NCBI GenBank assembly: GCA_964609975.1
Contig: CAZSTR010000005.1
Coordinates: 1 to 64,000, forward strand
Origin: UBA5905 sp964609975
GTDB lineage: Bacteria > Bacillota > Clostridia > Oscillospirales > Acutalibacteraceae
DNA length: 64,000 nucleotides
Direction: 5' to 3'
The notes under the pieces are model-generated. The model was not told where the DNA came from, did not search any database, and worked only from the letters and a program-made list of their open reading frames with translations. The position numbers and the translations under genes are program-made. Shown one piece after another: positions 32,965-39,488 of the stretch (its first letter is position 1; each line of letters starts with the position of its first letter).

Positions 32965-33489
32965 TTATTTTCCTTCGTATACCACCACAGAATCCACCGG
33001 ATAGTCCGTCAGCAGACGGCGACCCTCCAGCCCGGCCAGCTCAATCAAGAACAGGCATTTCACCACCTGGCCGCCCAGCTGCTCCACCAAATCCGTCGCC
33101 GCGCGAATGGTGCCGCCGGTGGCAATCAAATCATCCACCAGCACCGCCCGCTGTCCCGGGCGAATGGAATCGGCGTGCATTTCGATGGTGGCCGTGCCGT
33201 ATTCCAGCGAATACTCCTTGGACACCACCGCGCAGGGAAGTTTTCCCTTTTTGCGCACGGGCACAAAGCTCTTGTGAAGGGCATAAGCCAACGGCGCACC
33301 CAGAATGAAGCCACGGGATTCGGTGCCCACAATCACATCGAAATCCACTGTCTCCAGCCGCTTTTTCAGCTCGTCAATCGCCAGCTGCAGGCCATCCGGG
33401 TCCTGCAGAACCGTCGTCAAATCCCGAAACATAATCCCCGGCTCCGGAAAATCCGGGATGGTACGAATATAATCCGCCACGGTTTTCAT
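32965..33489 (-). CDS. apt: adenine phosphoribosyltransferase
   Basis: Salvages adenine with PRPP to AMP. The 174-aa protein has the N-terminal MKTVADYIRTIPDFPEPGIMFRDLTTVL, the GTESRGF loop and the PRPP motif VLVDDLIATGGT. An ATG at 33489 is preferred to the adjacent TTG. No relA or recJ, its common neighbours, are nearby. Confidence 0.97.
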   Translation of the reverse strand: MKTVADYIRTIPDFPEPGIMFRDLTTVLQDPDGLQLAIDELKKRLETVDFDVIVGTESRGFILGAPLAYALHKSFVPVRKKGKLPCAVVSKEYSLEYGTATIEMHADSIRPGQRAVLVDDLIATGGTIRAATDLVEQLGGQVVKCLFLIELAGLEGRRLLTDYPVDSVVVYEGK

Positions 33490-33517
33490 CAAATTCCAAC
33501 TCCCTTTTCTTCGTTTT

Positions 33518-33961
33518 TCACGCTTTTCGGCGACATCGGCGTCGCCAGAGGAACAGAGCCAGCGTCATCAGCCCCACTCCGCAAACAAATCCGGCGCAAT
33601 CCAACAGCACATCCCGCACCGACGGCCCCCGTCCGGGAGAAAAACACTGGATGCACTCATCGGCCATCGCCGTCAGCGGGCCAACCGTCAGCCAAAGCCA
33701 CCGGGGACGCCTCCAGCTTCCCACATAGCCCCGCCAGGCAAGCCCCAGGGCGGCAAACTCGGAAAAATGCGCCAGCTTGCGAATAAAGCGATAGAAAAAG
33801 CTTTCCACCGCACCGGGGCCAAAGACGGTCACCAGCAGCTCCTGAAACCAGGCGCTTTCCTGGGATGATTCCGTGCCGCTTTGAATAGAACGGGAGAAAA
33901 TGAACGCCGTGAGCCCCAGCACGGCCAGAAGCCACGCCGCCTGTTTTATATGCTCCTTCAT
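33518..33961 (-). CDS. VanZ-like membrane protein
   Basis: The 147-aa protein has about three to four hydrophobic segments and the VanZ-type motif RKLAHFSEFAALGLAWR followed by ADECIQCFSPGRGPSVRDVLLDCAGF. Start at MKEHIKQAAWLLAVLG (33961) behind a GGAAGGGGA sequence; the upstream ATG at 34015 would overlap sigK. VanZ domains are associated with teicoplanin resistance and phosphotransferase proteins; the function here is unknown. Confidence 0.85.
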   Translation of the reverse strand: MKEHIKQAAWLLAVLGLTAFIFSRSIQSGTESSQESAWFQELLVTVFGPGAVESFFYRFIRKLAHFSEFAALGLAWRGYVGSWRRPRWLWLTVGPLTAMADECIQCFSPGRGPSVRDVLLDCAGFVCGVGLMTLALFLWRRRCRRKA

Positions 33962-34011
33962 GCCCGTCCCCTTCCTTTCGGGGTTCAGTATACGGCATTC
34001 CGGCGATTTTG

Positions 34012-34722
34012 TCAATCCCGGCGGCCACGAAATCCGTCTCCTTTTTCATACCGCGCCCGCAACTTTCCCAGCGCACGGGTTTCCAACCGACTGACATACG
34101 ATCGGGAAATCCCCAGCCGCTGAGCCACCTGCCATTGCGCCTGCGCCGGCTCCGCACCTAGCCCATAGCGCAAGCGGATGACCGTTTCCTCCCGCTCCTC
34201 CAGACATTCGCCCATATACCGCTCCAACTTTTCTCCGTTGAGCTTTCGATCCAGCTCCTCCGTCAGGGTGTCCTCCTCCGCCAGCACATCCATCAGCGTC
34301 AGCGTACGTCCCTCCGCGTCGGTGTCAATCGGTTCGGACAGAGAAATCTCCTTTTCGGCCTTTTTCGCCCCGCGAAAATGCATGAGAATTTCATTTTCAA
34401 TACACCGGGCGGCATAGGTGGCCAGCTTCAGCCCCCGACTGCTGTCGAAGGTATCCACCGACTTGATCAGACCGATGGTGCCGATAGACACCAAATCCTC
34501 CTGGTCGCGGGCATTGGCGTAGCGCTTTTTGATGATATGCGCCACCAGCCGCAGGTTGTGCTCAATCAGCCGCTGACGCGCCTGGTGGTCTCCCGCCGCC
34601 ATAGCCTCCAGTGCTTCCTGCTCCTGGCGGGCGGTCAACGGCTTTTTGAAGGAATTGCCGTTGACCACATGCAACACGAAAAACACCATTTCCGACAGCA
34701 GCTGCCACAATCCGTTCCACAT
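34012..34722 (-). CDS. sigK: RNA polymerase sporulation sigma factor SigK
   Basis: Directs late mother-cell transcription in sporulation. The 236-aa product begins MWNGLWQLLSEMVFFVLHVVNGNSFKKPL, a hydrophobic pro-sequence typical of pro-sigmaK, cleaved after engulfment. Region 2 (LRLVAHIIKKRYANARDQEDLVSIGTIGLIKSVDTFDS) and region 4 (VIRLRYGLG, LGISRSYVSRLETRALGKLR) are intact. The gene is continuous, not interrupted by a skin element. Start 34722 is supported by AAAGGGG upstream. Confidence 0.95.
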   Translation of the reverse strand: MWNGLWQLLSEMVFFVLHVVNGNSFKKPLTARQEQEALEAMAAGDHQARQRLIEHNLRLVAHIIKKRYANARDQEDLVSIGTIGLIKSVDTFDSSRGLKLATYAARCIENEILMHFRGAKKAEKEISLSEPIDTDAEGRTLTLMDVLAEEDTLTEELDRKLNGEKLERYMGECLEEREETVIRLRYGLGAEPAQAQWQVAQRLGISRSYVSRLETRALGKLRARYEKGDGFRGRRD

Positions 34723-34805
34723 ACCGACTCGCCCCTTTCTCCCTATCCCTATGCAGAAGGGCGACGGCGCTTGCCAGTCCGCGATGCAAAATCCCCCCGG
34801 CAACG

Positions 34806-34844
34806 AAAAAGCCCCGTGCACAGCCCTTCGGCTGCACACGGGGC
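34806..34844 (-). terminator. terminator after glnN
   Basis: GCCCCGTG / CACGGGGC with an inner CAGC/GCTG stem after a 2x2 mismatch, followed on the minus strand by TTTTTC. It separates glnN from sigK. Confidence 0.85.
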
Positions 34845-34857
34845 ACCATGTAAAAGC

Positions 34858-36957
34858 TTATCGCACAGAAAACAGAATATCTCCATAGCTGGGCAACGGC
34901 CAAACGTCCTTCGCCACAGAAATTTCCAGCGCATCCGCCGCAGCGCGCAGCTCCTCCATCGCCGGAACAACCGCGTCCCGATAATACTCAGCCCGCGTCT
35001 GACCGTCGGTTTGCAACGCGTCCGCGGTTTCCAGCCGCTCCCGCAGCTGCTCCAGCGTGCGGGACAACTCCACTGTCAGCTCGTTGACCCGCCGCAGAAG
35101 CTCCTCCTCCACCGGACAGGCCATCTCCGGCAGAGCGGCTCGCTTGCTGTTGAGGGTCTCCGCCAGCTCCCGGCCATAGCGAATCGCCGCCGGCAACAAA
35201 TCCTTGCGGGTCATGCTCACCATGGTGTGCGCCTCGATGTGAAGAACCTTGGCATAGTTTTCCAGATGAATTTCATAACGGGAGCGCATCTCCGTCTCGG
35301 TATACACGCCGTATTTCTCGAAAAGAGCCACATTCTTCGGATGGATATAATAGGGAAGCGCATCCGGCGTGGTCGGCAGATTCAGCAGACCCCGCTCCTC
35401 CGTTGCCTCCCGAATCCAGGCGTCGTCATAGCCGTTTCCGTTGAAAATGATGCGCTTATGCTCATGAATCACCCGGCGAATCAGCCCGTTGAGGGCAGCG
35501 TTGAAATCCTCCGCCGCCTCCAGCTCGGTGGCAAATTCGTCCAGCTCCTTCGCCACCGCCGTGTTCAGCACCACATTTGGCCCGGACACCGACTTCGAAG
35601 AGCCCAGCATCCGGAATTCGAACTTGTTTCCGGTGAAAGCGAAGGGCGAGGTACGGTTGCGATCGGTCGTGTCCCGCGGGAAGCGGGGAAGCGCGTGCAC
35701 CCCGATCTTCATCTGCTGTTTTTCCTTCGCGTCATAGGCGGTGCCCTGCTCGATAGATTCCAAAATCGCCGTCAGCTCGTCCCCCAGGAAAATGGAAACC
35801 ACCGCCGGCGGCGCCTCGCTGGCACCCAGCCGATGGTCGTTGCCGGCGCCGGCCACGCTCACCCGCAGCATATCCTGATATTCGTCCACCGCTTTAATCA
35901 CCGCGCAGAGGAACAGCAGGAACTGGGCATTTTCATGGGGCGTTTCGCCCGGCTCCAGCAAATTGACCCCGGTGTCCGTGGCCAACGACCAGTTGTTGTG
36001 CTTTCCGCTTCCGTTGACGCCCTCGAAGGGCTTTTCATGCAACAGACACACCATCCCGTGGCGCGCCGCCACCTTCTTCATCAGCTCCATCGTCAGCTGG
36101 TTATGATCCGCCGCGATGTTGGTGGTGGTAAACAACGGCGCCATTTCGTGCTGGGCCGGTGCCGCCTCGTTATGCTCCGTCTTGGAAAGCACGCCCAGCT
36201 TCCAAAGCTCCTCATCCAGCTCCCGCATGAACGCCGCCACCCGCGGCTTGATGGCGCCGAAATAGTGGTCGTCCAGCTCCTGCCCCTTAGAGGGACGGGC
36301 GCCGAAGAGGGTGCGCCCGGTGTTAATCAAATCCTTCCGCCGGTCATACACCCCCTTGTCGATGAGAAAATATTCCTGCTCCGGCCCAACGGTGGTGCGC
36401 ACCATGGTCACATCGGCGTTCCCGAACAGCCGCACCACCCGCAGCGCCTGGCGGCTGATGGCCTCCATGGAGCGCAAAAGGGGCGTCTTTTTATCCAGCG
36501 CTTCGCCACCAAAGGAGCAAAAGGCCGTGGGAATGCACAGGGTGTCGTCCTTTATGAAGGCATAGGAGGTGGGATCCCACACCGTATAGCCCCGCGCCTC
36601 GAAGGTAGCGCGCCGCCCGCCGGAGGGGAAGGAGGAGGCATCCGGCTCACCCTTTATCAGCTCTTTCCCGGAAAAGTCCATAATGACCTTGCCATCGCCC
36701 ACAGGCGTGATGAAGCTGTCGTGCTTCTCCGCGGTGATGCCCGTCATGGGCTGGAACCAGTGGGTATAATGGGTCGCCCCCTTTTCGATGGCCCAATCCT
36801 TCATGGAATTCGCCACCACAGCCGCCACAGCCGGATCCAGCCGCCGTCCATTTTCCATCGTGCGCTTCAGCGCCCGATAGGTCTCCTTCGGCAACCGCTC
36901 CTGCATCACCTGGTCGTTGAACACCATACAGCCAAACAGCGCGGGAATGTTTTTCAT
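34858..36957 (-). CDS. glnN: glutamine synthetase type III
   Basis: Condenses glutamate and ammonia to glutamine using ATP. The 699-aa length and sequence (MKNIPALFGCMVFNDQVMQERLP, EHNEAAPAQHEMAPLF with the metal-binding His/Glu, HNNWSLATDTGVNLL, GNGYDDAWI) identify the large GSIII family common in Clostridia and Bacteroidetes. Start at 36957 follows GGAGAGGAG; an in-frame ATG 16 codons upstream is less likely. It has its own promoter, now immediately beside an insertion sequence. Confidence 0.95.
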   Translation of the reverse strand: MKNIPALFGCMVFNDQVMQERLPKETYRALKRTMENGRRLDPAVAAVVANSMKDWAIEKGATHYTHWFQPMTGITAEKHDSFITPVGDGKVIMDFSGKELIKGEPDASSFPSGGRRATFEARGYTVWDPTSYAFIKDDTLCIPTAFCSFGGEALDKKTPLLRSMEAISRQALRVVRLFGNADVTMVRTTVGPEQEYFLIDKGVYDRRKDLINTGRTLFGARPSKGQELDDHYFGAIKPRVAAFMRELDEELWKLGVLSKTEHNEAAPAQHEMAPLFTTTNIAADHNQLTMELMKKVAARHGMVCLLHEKPFEGVNGSGKHNNWSLATDTGVNLLEPGETPHENAQFLLFLCAVIKAVDEYQDMLRVSVAGAGNDHRLGASEAPPAVVSIFLGDELTAILESIEQGTAYDAKEKQQMKIGVHALPRFPRDTTDRNRTSPFAFTGNKFEFRMLGSSKSVSGPNVVLNTAVAKELDEFATELEAAEDFNAALNGLIRRVIHEHKRIIFNGNGYDDAWIREATEERGLLNLPTTPDALPYYIHPKNVALFEKYGVYTETEMRSRYEIHLENYAKVLHIEAHTMVSMTRKDLLPAAIRYGRELAETLNSKRAALPEMACPVEEELLRRVNELTVELSRTLEQLRERLETADALQTDGQTRAEYYRDAVVPAMEELRAAADALEISVAKDVWPLPSYGDILFSVR

Positions 36958-37051
36958 CTCTTTGCTCTCCTCTCCTGCGACAACCGCCCAAAACGGCCGC
37001 CGCAAGCCCGTTTATGACGCGCTCCCAAAAAAGTGCCCGTCGATACCCTTT

Positions 37052-37081
37052 AGTATACCGCGTTTATCCGCCATTTGTCAA
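37052..37081 (-). promoter_or_regulatory. promoter of glnN
   Basis: TTGACA (37076-37081), 18 bp, TATACT (37052-37057) on the minus strand, about 95 bp before glnN. The left repeat of the insertion sequence begins 5 bp beyond the -35, so upstream control sites may have been displaced. Confidence 0.75.
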
Positions 37082-37085
37082 TATC

Positions 37086-37111
37086 TCCGGCGCCGTCATT
37101 CCTGCCCGGCG
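37086..37111 (+). repeat. left copy of the 26-bp direct repeat flanking the IS
   Basis: Identical over 26 bp to 38196-38221. It begins TCCGGCGCC and ends GCCCGGCG. It is best read as a target-site duplication, although longer than typical for the transposase type. Confidence 0.85.
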
Positions 37112-37137
37112 TGTAGGTTTACAATAGAAGTGTTACA
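37112..37137 (+). repeat. left terminal inverted repeat of the IS
   Basis: TGTAGGTTT at the outer end and TGTTACA at the inner end; 20 of 26 positions match the right end in inverted orientation. A further TGTTACAG occurs at 37175. Confidence 0.85.
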
Positions 37138-37155
37138 GCAGTGAATAAAAAAGAG

Positions 37156-37243
37156 TGACGAATGGGAAATCATGTGTTACAGTTAAGTTGCTGAAGACAA
37201 AACAGACAGGAGGATTACCCATTCGTCATGAAAACTGTAACAC
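37156..37243 (+). promoter_or_regulatory. two interleaved hairpins over the transposase start
   Basis: Stem A: GACGAATGGG (37157-37166) pairs with CCCATTCGTC (37218-37227), extended by AATC/GATT after one mismatch. It touches the start codon at 37228 and leaves the AGGAGG ribosome binding site at its edge/loop. Stem B: GTGTTACAGT (37174-37183) pairs with ACTGTAACAC (37234-37243). The two cannot form as simple nested hairpins, so they are alternatives or a pseudoknot. Confidence 0.6.
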
Positions 37244-38166
37244 AAACAATGCTGTATCGTCAAGCCCTAATTAAATATTCTTTGAAATATGGAGTAACAA
37301 AAGCGGCAATACGGTACAAAACCAACCGTCAATATATCTATCGTTGGAAAAATAGATACGACGGAACAATAGAATCCTTGGCGGATAAGTCACACCGTCC
37401 TCATCATCACCCGAATGAGCATACCGAAAAAGAATTAAAGCTAATAGCGGATATGCGAAAACGCAATGTGAATGCAGGATTAGTTGTGTTTTGGGTAAAA
37501 TTGCGTCAAAGAGGATACACACGCTCTGTAACAGGATTGTACCGAGTTTTACGCAGACAAGGACAAATGGCGGTTAAACCGCCGAATCCAAAATATATTC
37601 CGAAACCGTACGAACAAATGCAATATCCCGGTCAAAGAGTACAAATAGATGTCAAATTTGTTCCGGAGTCCTGCATTGTAGGAGATGCCAAAGGGCAAAA
37701 GTTTTACCAATATACCGCAATAGATGAATACTCAAGATTTCGCTATTTAGAGGCATTTGAGGAACACAGTACATACAGCTCGGCTGTATTTCTTGAACAT
37801 TTAATCAAGCGATTTCCGTTTAAGATAGAGTGTGTTCAAACAGACAACGGTCAAGAGTTCACAAAGCGGCTGGGTAACAGCGAAAATCCAAAGCCCACAC
37901 TGTTCGAGGCTCGCCTCGAACAGTGTGGCATACGGCACAAGCTCATAAAACCGTACACACCAAGGCATAACGGCAAGGTTGAACGCTCACACCGCAAAGA
38001 CAACGAATACTTTTACGCAACACATTCCTTTTACTCTTTTGATGACTTTAAAATGCAACTTTCTGTCCACAGCAGAAAATACAATAATTTCCCTATGCGC
38101 CCTCTTAATTGGAAATCTCCCGCCGATTATATCAATGCTTTTGTATCTAACGGTGAAGTTTTCTGA
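37228..38166 (+). CDS. IS481-like DDE transposase
   Basis: The 312-aa protein has an N-terminal helix-turn-helix (KYGVTKAAIRYKTNRQYIYRW, about 19-40) and an rve integrase core. The DDE triad is consistent with Asp in QRVQIDVKF, Asp in VQTDNGQEF and Glu in PRHNGKVERSH. It ends NFPMRPLNWKSPADYI, a typical tail. The frame is intact, so the element may be active. A 34-nt palindrome lies within the gene at 37895-37928. Confidence 0.93.
   Translation: MKTVTQTMLYRQALIKYSLKYGVTKAAIRYKTNRQYIYRWKNRYDGTIESLADKSHRPHHHPNEHTEKELKLIADMRKRNVNAGLVVFWVKLRQRGYTRSVTGLYRVLRRQGQMAVKPPNPKYIPKPYEQMQYPGQRVQIDVKFVPESCIVGDAKGQKFYQYTAIDEYSRFRYLEAFEEHSTYSSAVFLEHLIKRFPFKIECVQTDNGQEFTKRLGNSENPKPTLFEARLEQCGIRHKLIKPYTPRHNGKVERSHRKDNEYFYATHSFYSFDDFKMQLSVHSRKYNNFPMRPLNWKSPADYINAFVSNGEVF
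37895..37928. repeat. 34-nt near-perfect palindrome inside the transposase gene
   Basis: CCACACTGTTCGAGGC and GCCTCGAACAGTGTGG form 16-bp perfect arms with a 2-nt TC loop. It is GC-richer than the rest of the element and encodes the segment LFEARLEQC between the second Asp and the Glu of the active site. Confidence 0.85.
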
Positions 38167-38169
38167 TTT

Positions 38170-38195
38170 TGTAACACATCATTGACAAACCTACA
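38170..38195 (-). repeat. right terminal inverted repeat of the IS
   Basis: Reads TGTAGGTTTGTCAATG inward on the minus strand and ends with TGTTACA, matching the left end at 20 of 26 positions. Confidence 0.85.
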
Positions 38196-38221
38196 TCCGG
38201 CGCCGTCATTCCTGCCCGGCG
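38196..38221 (+). repeat. right copy of the 26-bp direct repeat flanking the IS
   Basis: Perfect copy of 37086-37111. It continues into CCGAATTTTTT, completing the hairpin that the insertion split. Confidence 0.85.
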
Positions 38222-38232
38222 CCGAATTTTTT
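38198..38232 (+). terminator. terminator-like hairpin at the IS target
   Basis: CGGCGCC (38198-38204) pairs with GGCGCCG (38218-38224) around a 13-nt loop, followed by AATTTTTT. The orientation is rightward. No + strand gene precedes it now other than the transposase. Confidence 0.55.
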
Positions 38233-38331
38233 CGCAAATCGCCTCCGCCGGACCTCTTCAGGCGAACTGGCTGTTATACAACGCAGCATACGCACCACCG
38301 ACGACGAGCAAGCTGCTTATAGGTTCCCTGC

Positions 38332-38418
38332 TCAAAGTAAAAGGCGATTTCTCCTTGCATATTCGCCAGCCTTGCCGACGCCACCAATGGGGATTAAAAA
38401 TCGCGAAAATATGTTCAT
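38332..38418 (-). CDS. possible 28-aa peptide
   Basis: ATG to TGA on the minus strand encodes MNIFSRFLIPIGGVGKAGEY and eight more residues. GGAGG lies 8 nt before the ATG, and a strong hairpin with a T-run lies about 30 nt further upstream. I do not recognise it. Another short frame (starting MQGEIAFYFEQGTYKQLA) runs on in a different phase beyond its end, so this may be the remains of a longer, frameshifted gene. Confidence 0.3.
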   Translation of the reverse strand: MNIFSRFLIPIGGVGKAGEYARRNRLLL

Positions 38419-38440
38419 TTCGTTTCCTCCAGATTTTCAG

Positions 38441-38484
38441 GCTTCAAAAAAAGCGCCCGGTTATGAAAAACCATAACCGGGCGC
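38441..38484 (-). terminator. minus-strand intrinsic terminator
   Basis: GCGCCCGGTTATG / CATAACCGGGCGC form a 13-bp perfect stem with a 6-nt AAAAAC loop; on the minus strand CTTTTTTTG follows. There is no annotated minus-strand gene upstream of it, so it is either orphaned or belongs to an unrecognised RNA. Confidence 0.7.
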
Positions 38485-38635
38485 ACCCAGCATCTTATCA
38501 ACTTTTCAGTTACGACCGAAAGTTCTCCGATGACCGTTTGTGTTATTTCGCCGCGTGTGTTTTCAAGAACACAGCATGTTTTTGGGTGGTTTCCAGCAAA
38601 AGCACTACAAGCCCCGCATCAAACACAGAAAAGGC
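38485..38635. other. no gene recognised
   Basis: Between the minus-strand hairpin and the promoter of the haemolysin III-like gene I see only a translatable but unsupported frame and no strong structure. Confidence 0.4.
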
Positions 38636-38664
38636 TTGTGCTTTCGCCGTTTTTGTGCTATACT
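38636..38664 (+). promoter_or_regulatory. promoter of the haemolysin III-like gene
   Basis: TTGTGC (38636-38641), 17 bp, TATACT (38659-38664), about 55 bp before the ATG. Confidence 0.7.
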
Positions 38665-38717
38665 GCACTGTATTGGATATATTTCAAACAGAAAGAAGCA
38701 GAAAGAAGGTCTCGTCT

Positions 38718-39389
38718 ATGCGCCGCACACCTCTTCGGGAACGTTCCCTGCCCGCCTATACCCGCGACGAGGAAATCGCCAACATGGTCACCCACATCGT
38801 CGGGGGCGCCCTCGGCAGCGTTACGCTAGTTTTGGGGATTCTCATCGCCGCCTTCCGGCACAATGTGTTCGGCGTCGTGGGCGTCAGCATCTACGGAGCC
38901 ACCATGATCGCCCTTTATGCCGTGTCCAGCGTATACCACGGGCTGATGCCCAGCATGGGGAAAAAGGTCATGCAAGTCATCGACCATTGCACCATTTATT
39001 TTCTCATCGCCGGCACCTACACGCCCATTCTTCTGTCGGCTATTCGCCCCCTTTATCCCGGCTTGGCTTGGTCAATTTTCGGTGTGGAATGGGGACTGGT
39101 CGCCTTTGCGGTGGTGTTCACCGCCATCGACCATTACAAATACCGCCATTTGTCCATGACCTGCTATATCGGTATGGGCTGGTGTATCGTGGTGGCGTTG
39201 CGCACCACGATTCGCTGTCTCGGCATCGCCGGCTTCATCTGGCTTCTCGCTGGCGGCCTTGCCTATACACTGGGGGCAGTGCTCTACGGCCTCGGCCGAA
39301 AAAAGCCGATTTTGCACACGGTATTTCATGTGTTCGTAGACATCGGTACGGTGCTACAGGCAGTGTGCATTTTGCGCTATGCGCTGTGA
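38718..39389 (+). CDS. haemolysin III family (PAQR-like) membrane protein
   Basis: The 223-aa protein (start MRRTPLRERSLPAYTRDEE, AGAAGG upstream) has about seven hydrophobic segments. It carries the HlyIII/PAQR motifs EEIANMVTHIVGG, SSVYHGL (Ser and His), and HTVFHVFVDIG (His at the C terminus), which together form the metal site of the family. Members are called haemolysin III, but the bacterial role is unclear. The frame is open far upstream of the true start. Confidence 0.9.
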   Translation: MRRTPLRERSLPAYTRDEEIANMVTHIVGGALGSVTLVLGILIAAFRHNVFGVVGVSIYGATMIALYAVSSVYHGLMPSMGKKVMQVIDHCTIYFLIAGTYTPILLSAIRPLYPGLAWSIFGVEWGLVAFAVVFTAIDHYKYRHLSMTCYIGMGWCIVVALRTTIRCLGIAGFIWLLAGGLAYTLGAVLYGLGRKKPILHTVFHVFVDIGTVLQAVCILRYAL

Positions 39390-39421
39390 ACGCCTAGCGC
39401 TTTTGAAAATCGAAAAAACCC

Positions 39422-39463
39422 AAAGCGGCCGAAACGGTTTTCGAAAACCGTTTCGGCCGCTTT
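39422..39463. terminator. 42-bp perfect palindrome, bidirectional terminator
   Basis: A 21-bp inverted repeat without loop (AAAGCGGCCG to CGGCCGCTTT). It lies between the haemolysin III-like gene (+) and rhaA (-), with AAAAAACCC on the left and TTTATT on the right. Confidence 0.85.
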
Positions 39464-39488
39464 ATTGCGTTTATTCGCCCGTTTTCGT

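Larger units (their letters stand above)
37112..38195 (+). mobile_element. IS481-like insertion sequence, 1084 bp
   Basis: The element begins TGTAGGTTT and ends AAACCTACA. The 26-bp terminal inverted repeats (37112-37137 and 38170-38195) match at 20 positions; both contain TGTTACA at their inner ends. It encodes one transposase and is flanked by perfect 26-bp direct repeats, implying a recent insertion. Its base composition is visibly AT-rich against the GC-rich host. The insertion point lies in the right arm of a hairpin that, in the intact right copy, is followed by six T. Confidence 0.92.

Noticed and set aside
34378..37017. 879-codon open frame on the plus strand
   Set aside because: It is antisense to glnN and sigK, whose protein families are unmistakable. 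No start context or protein motif.
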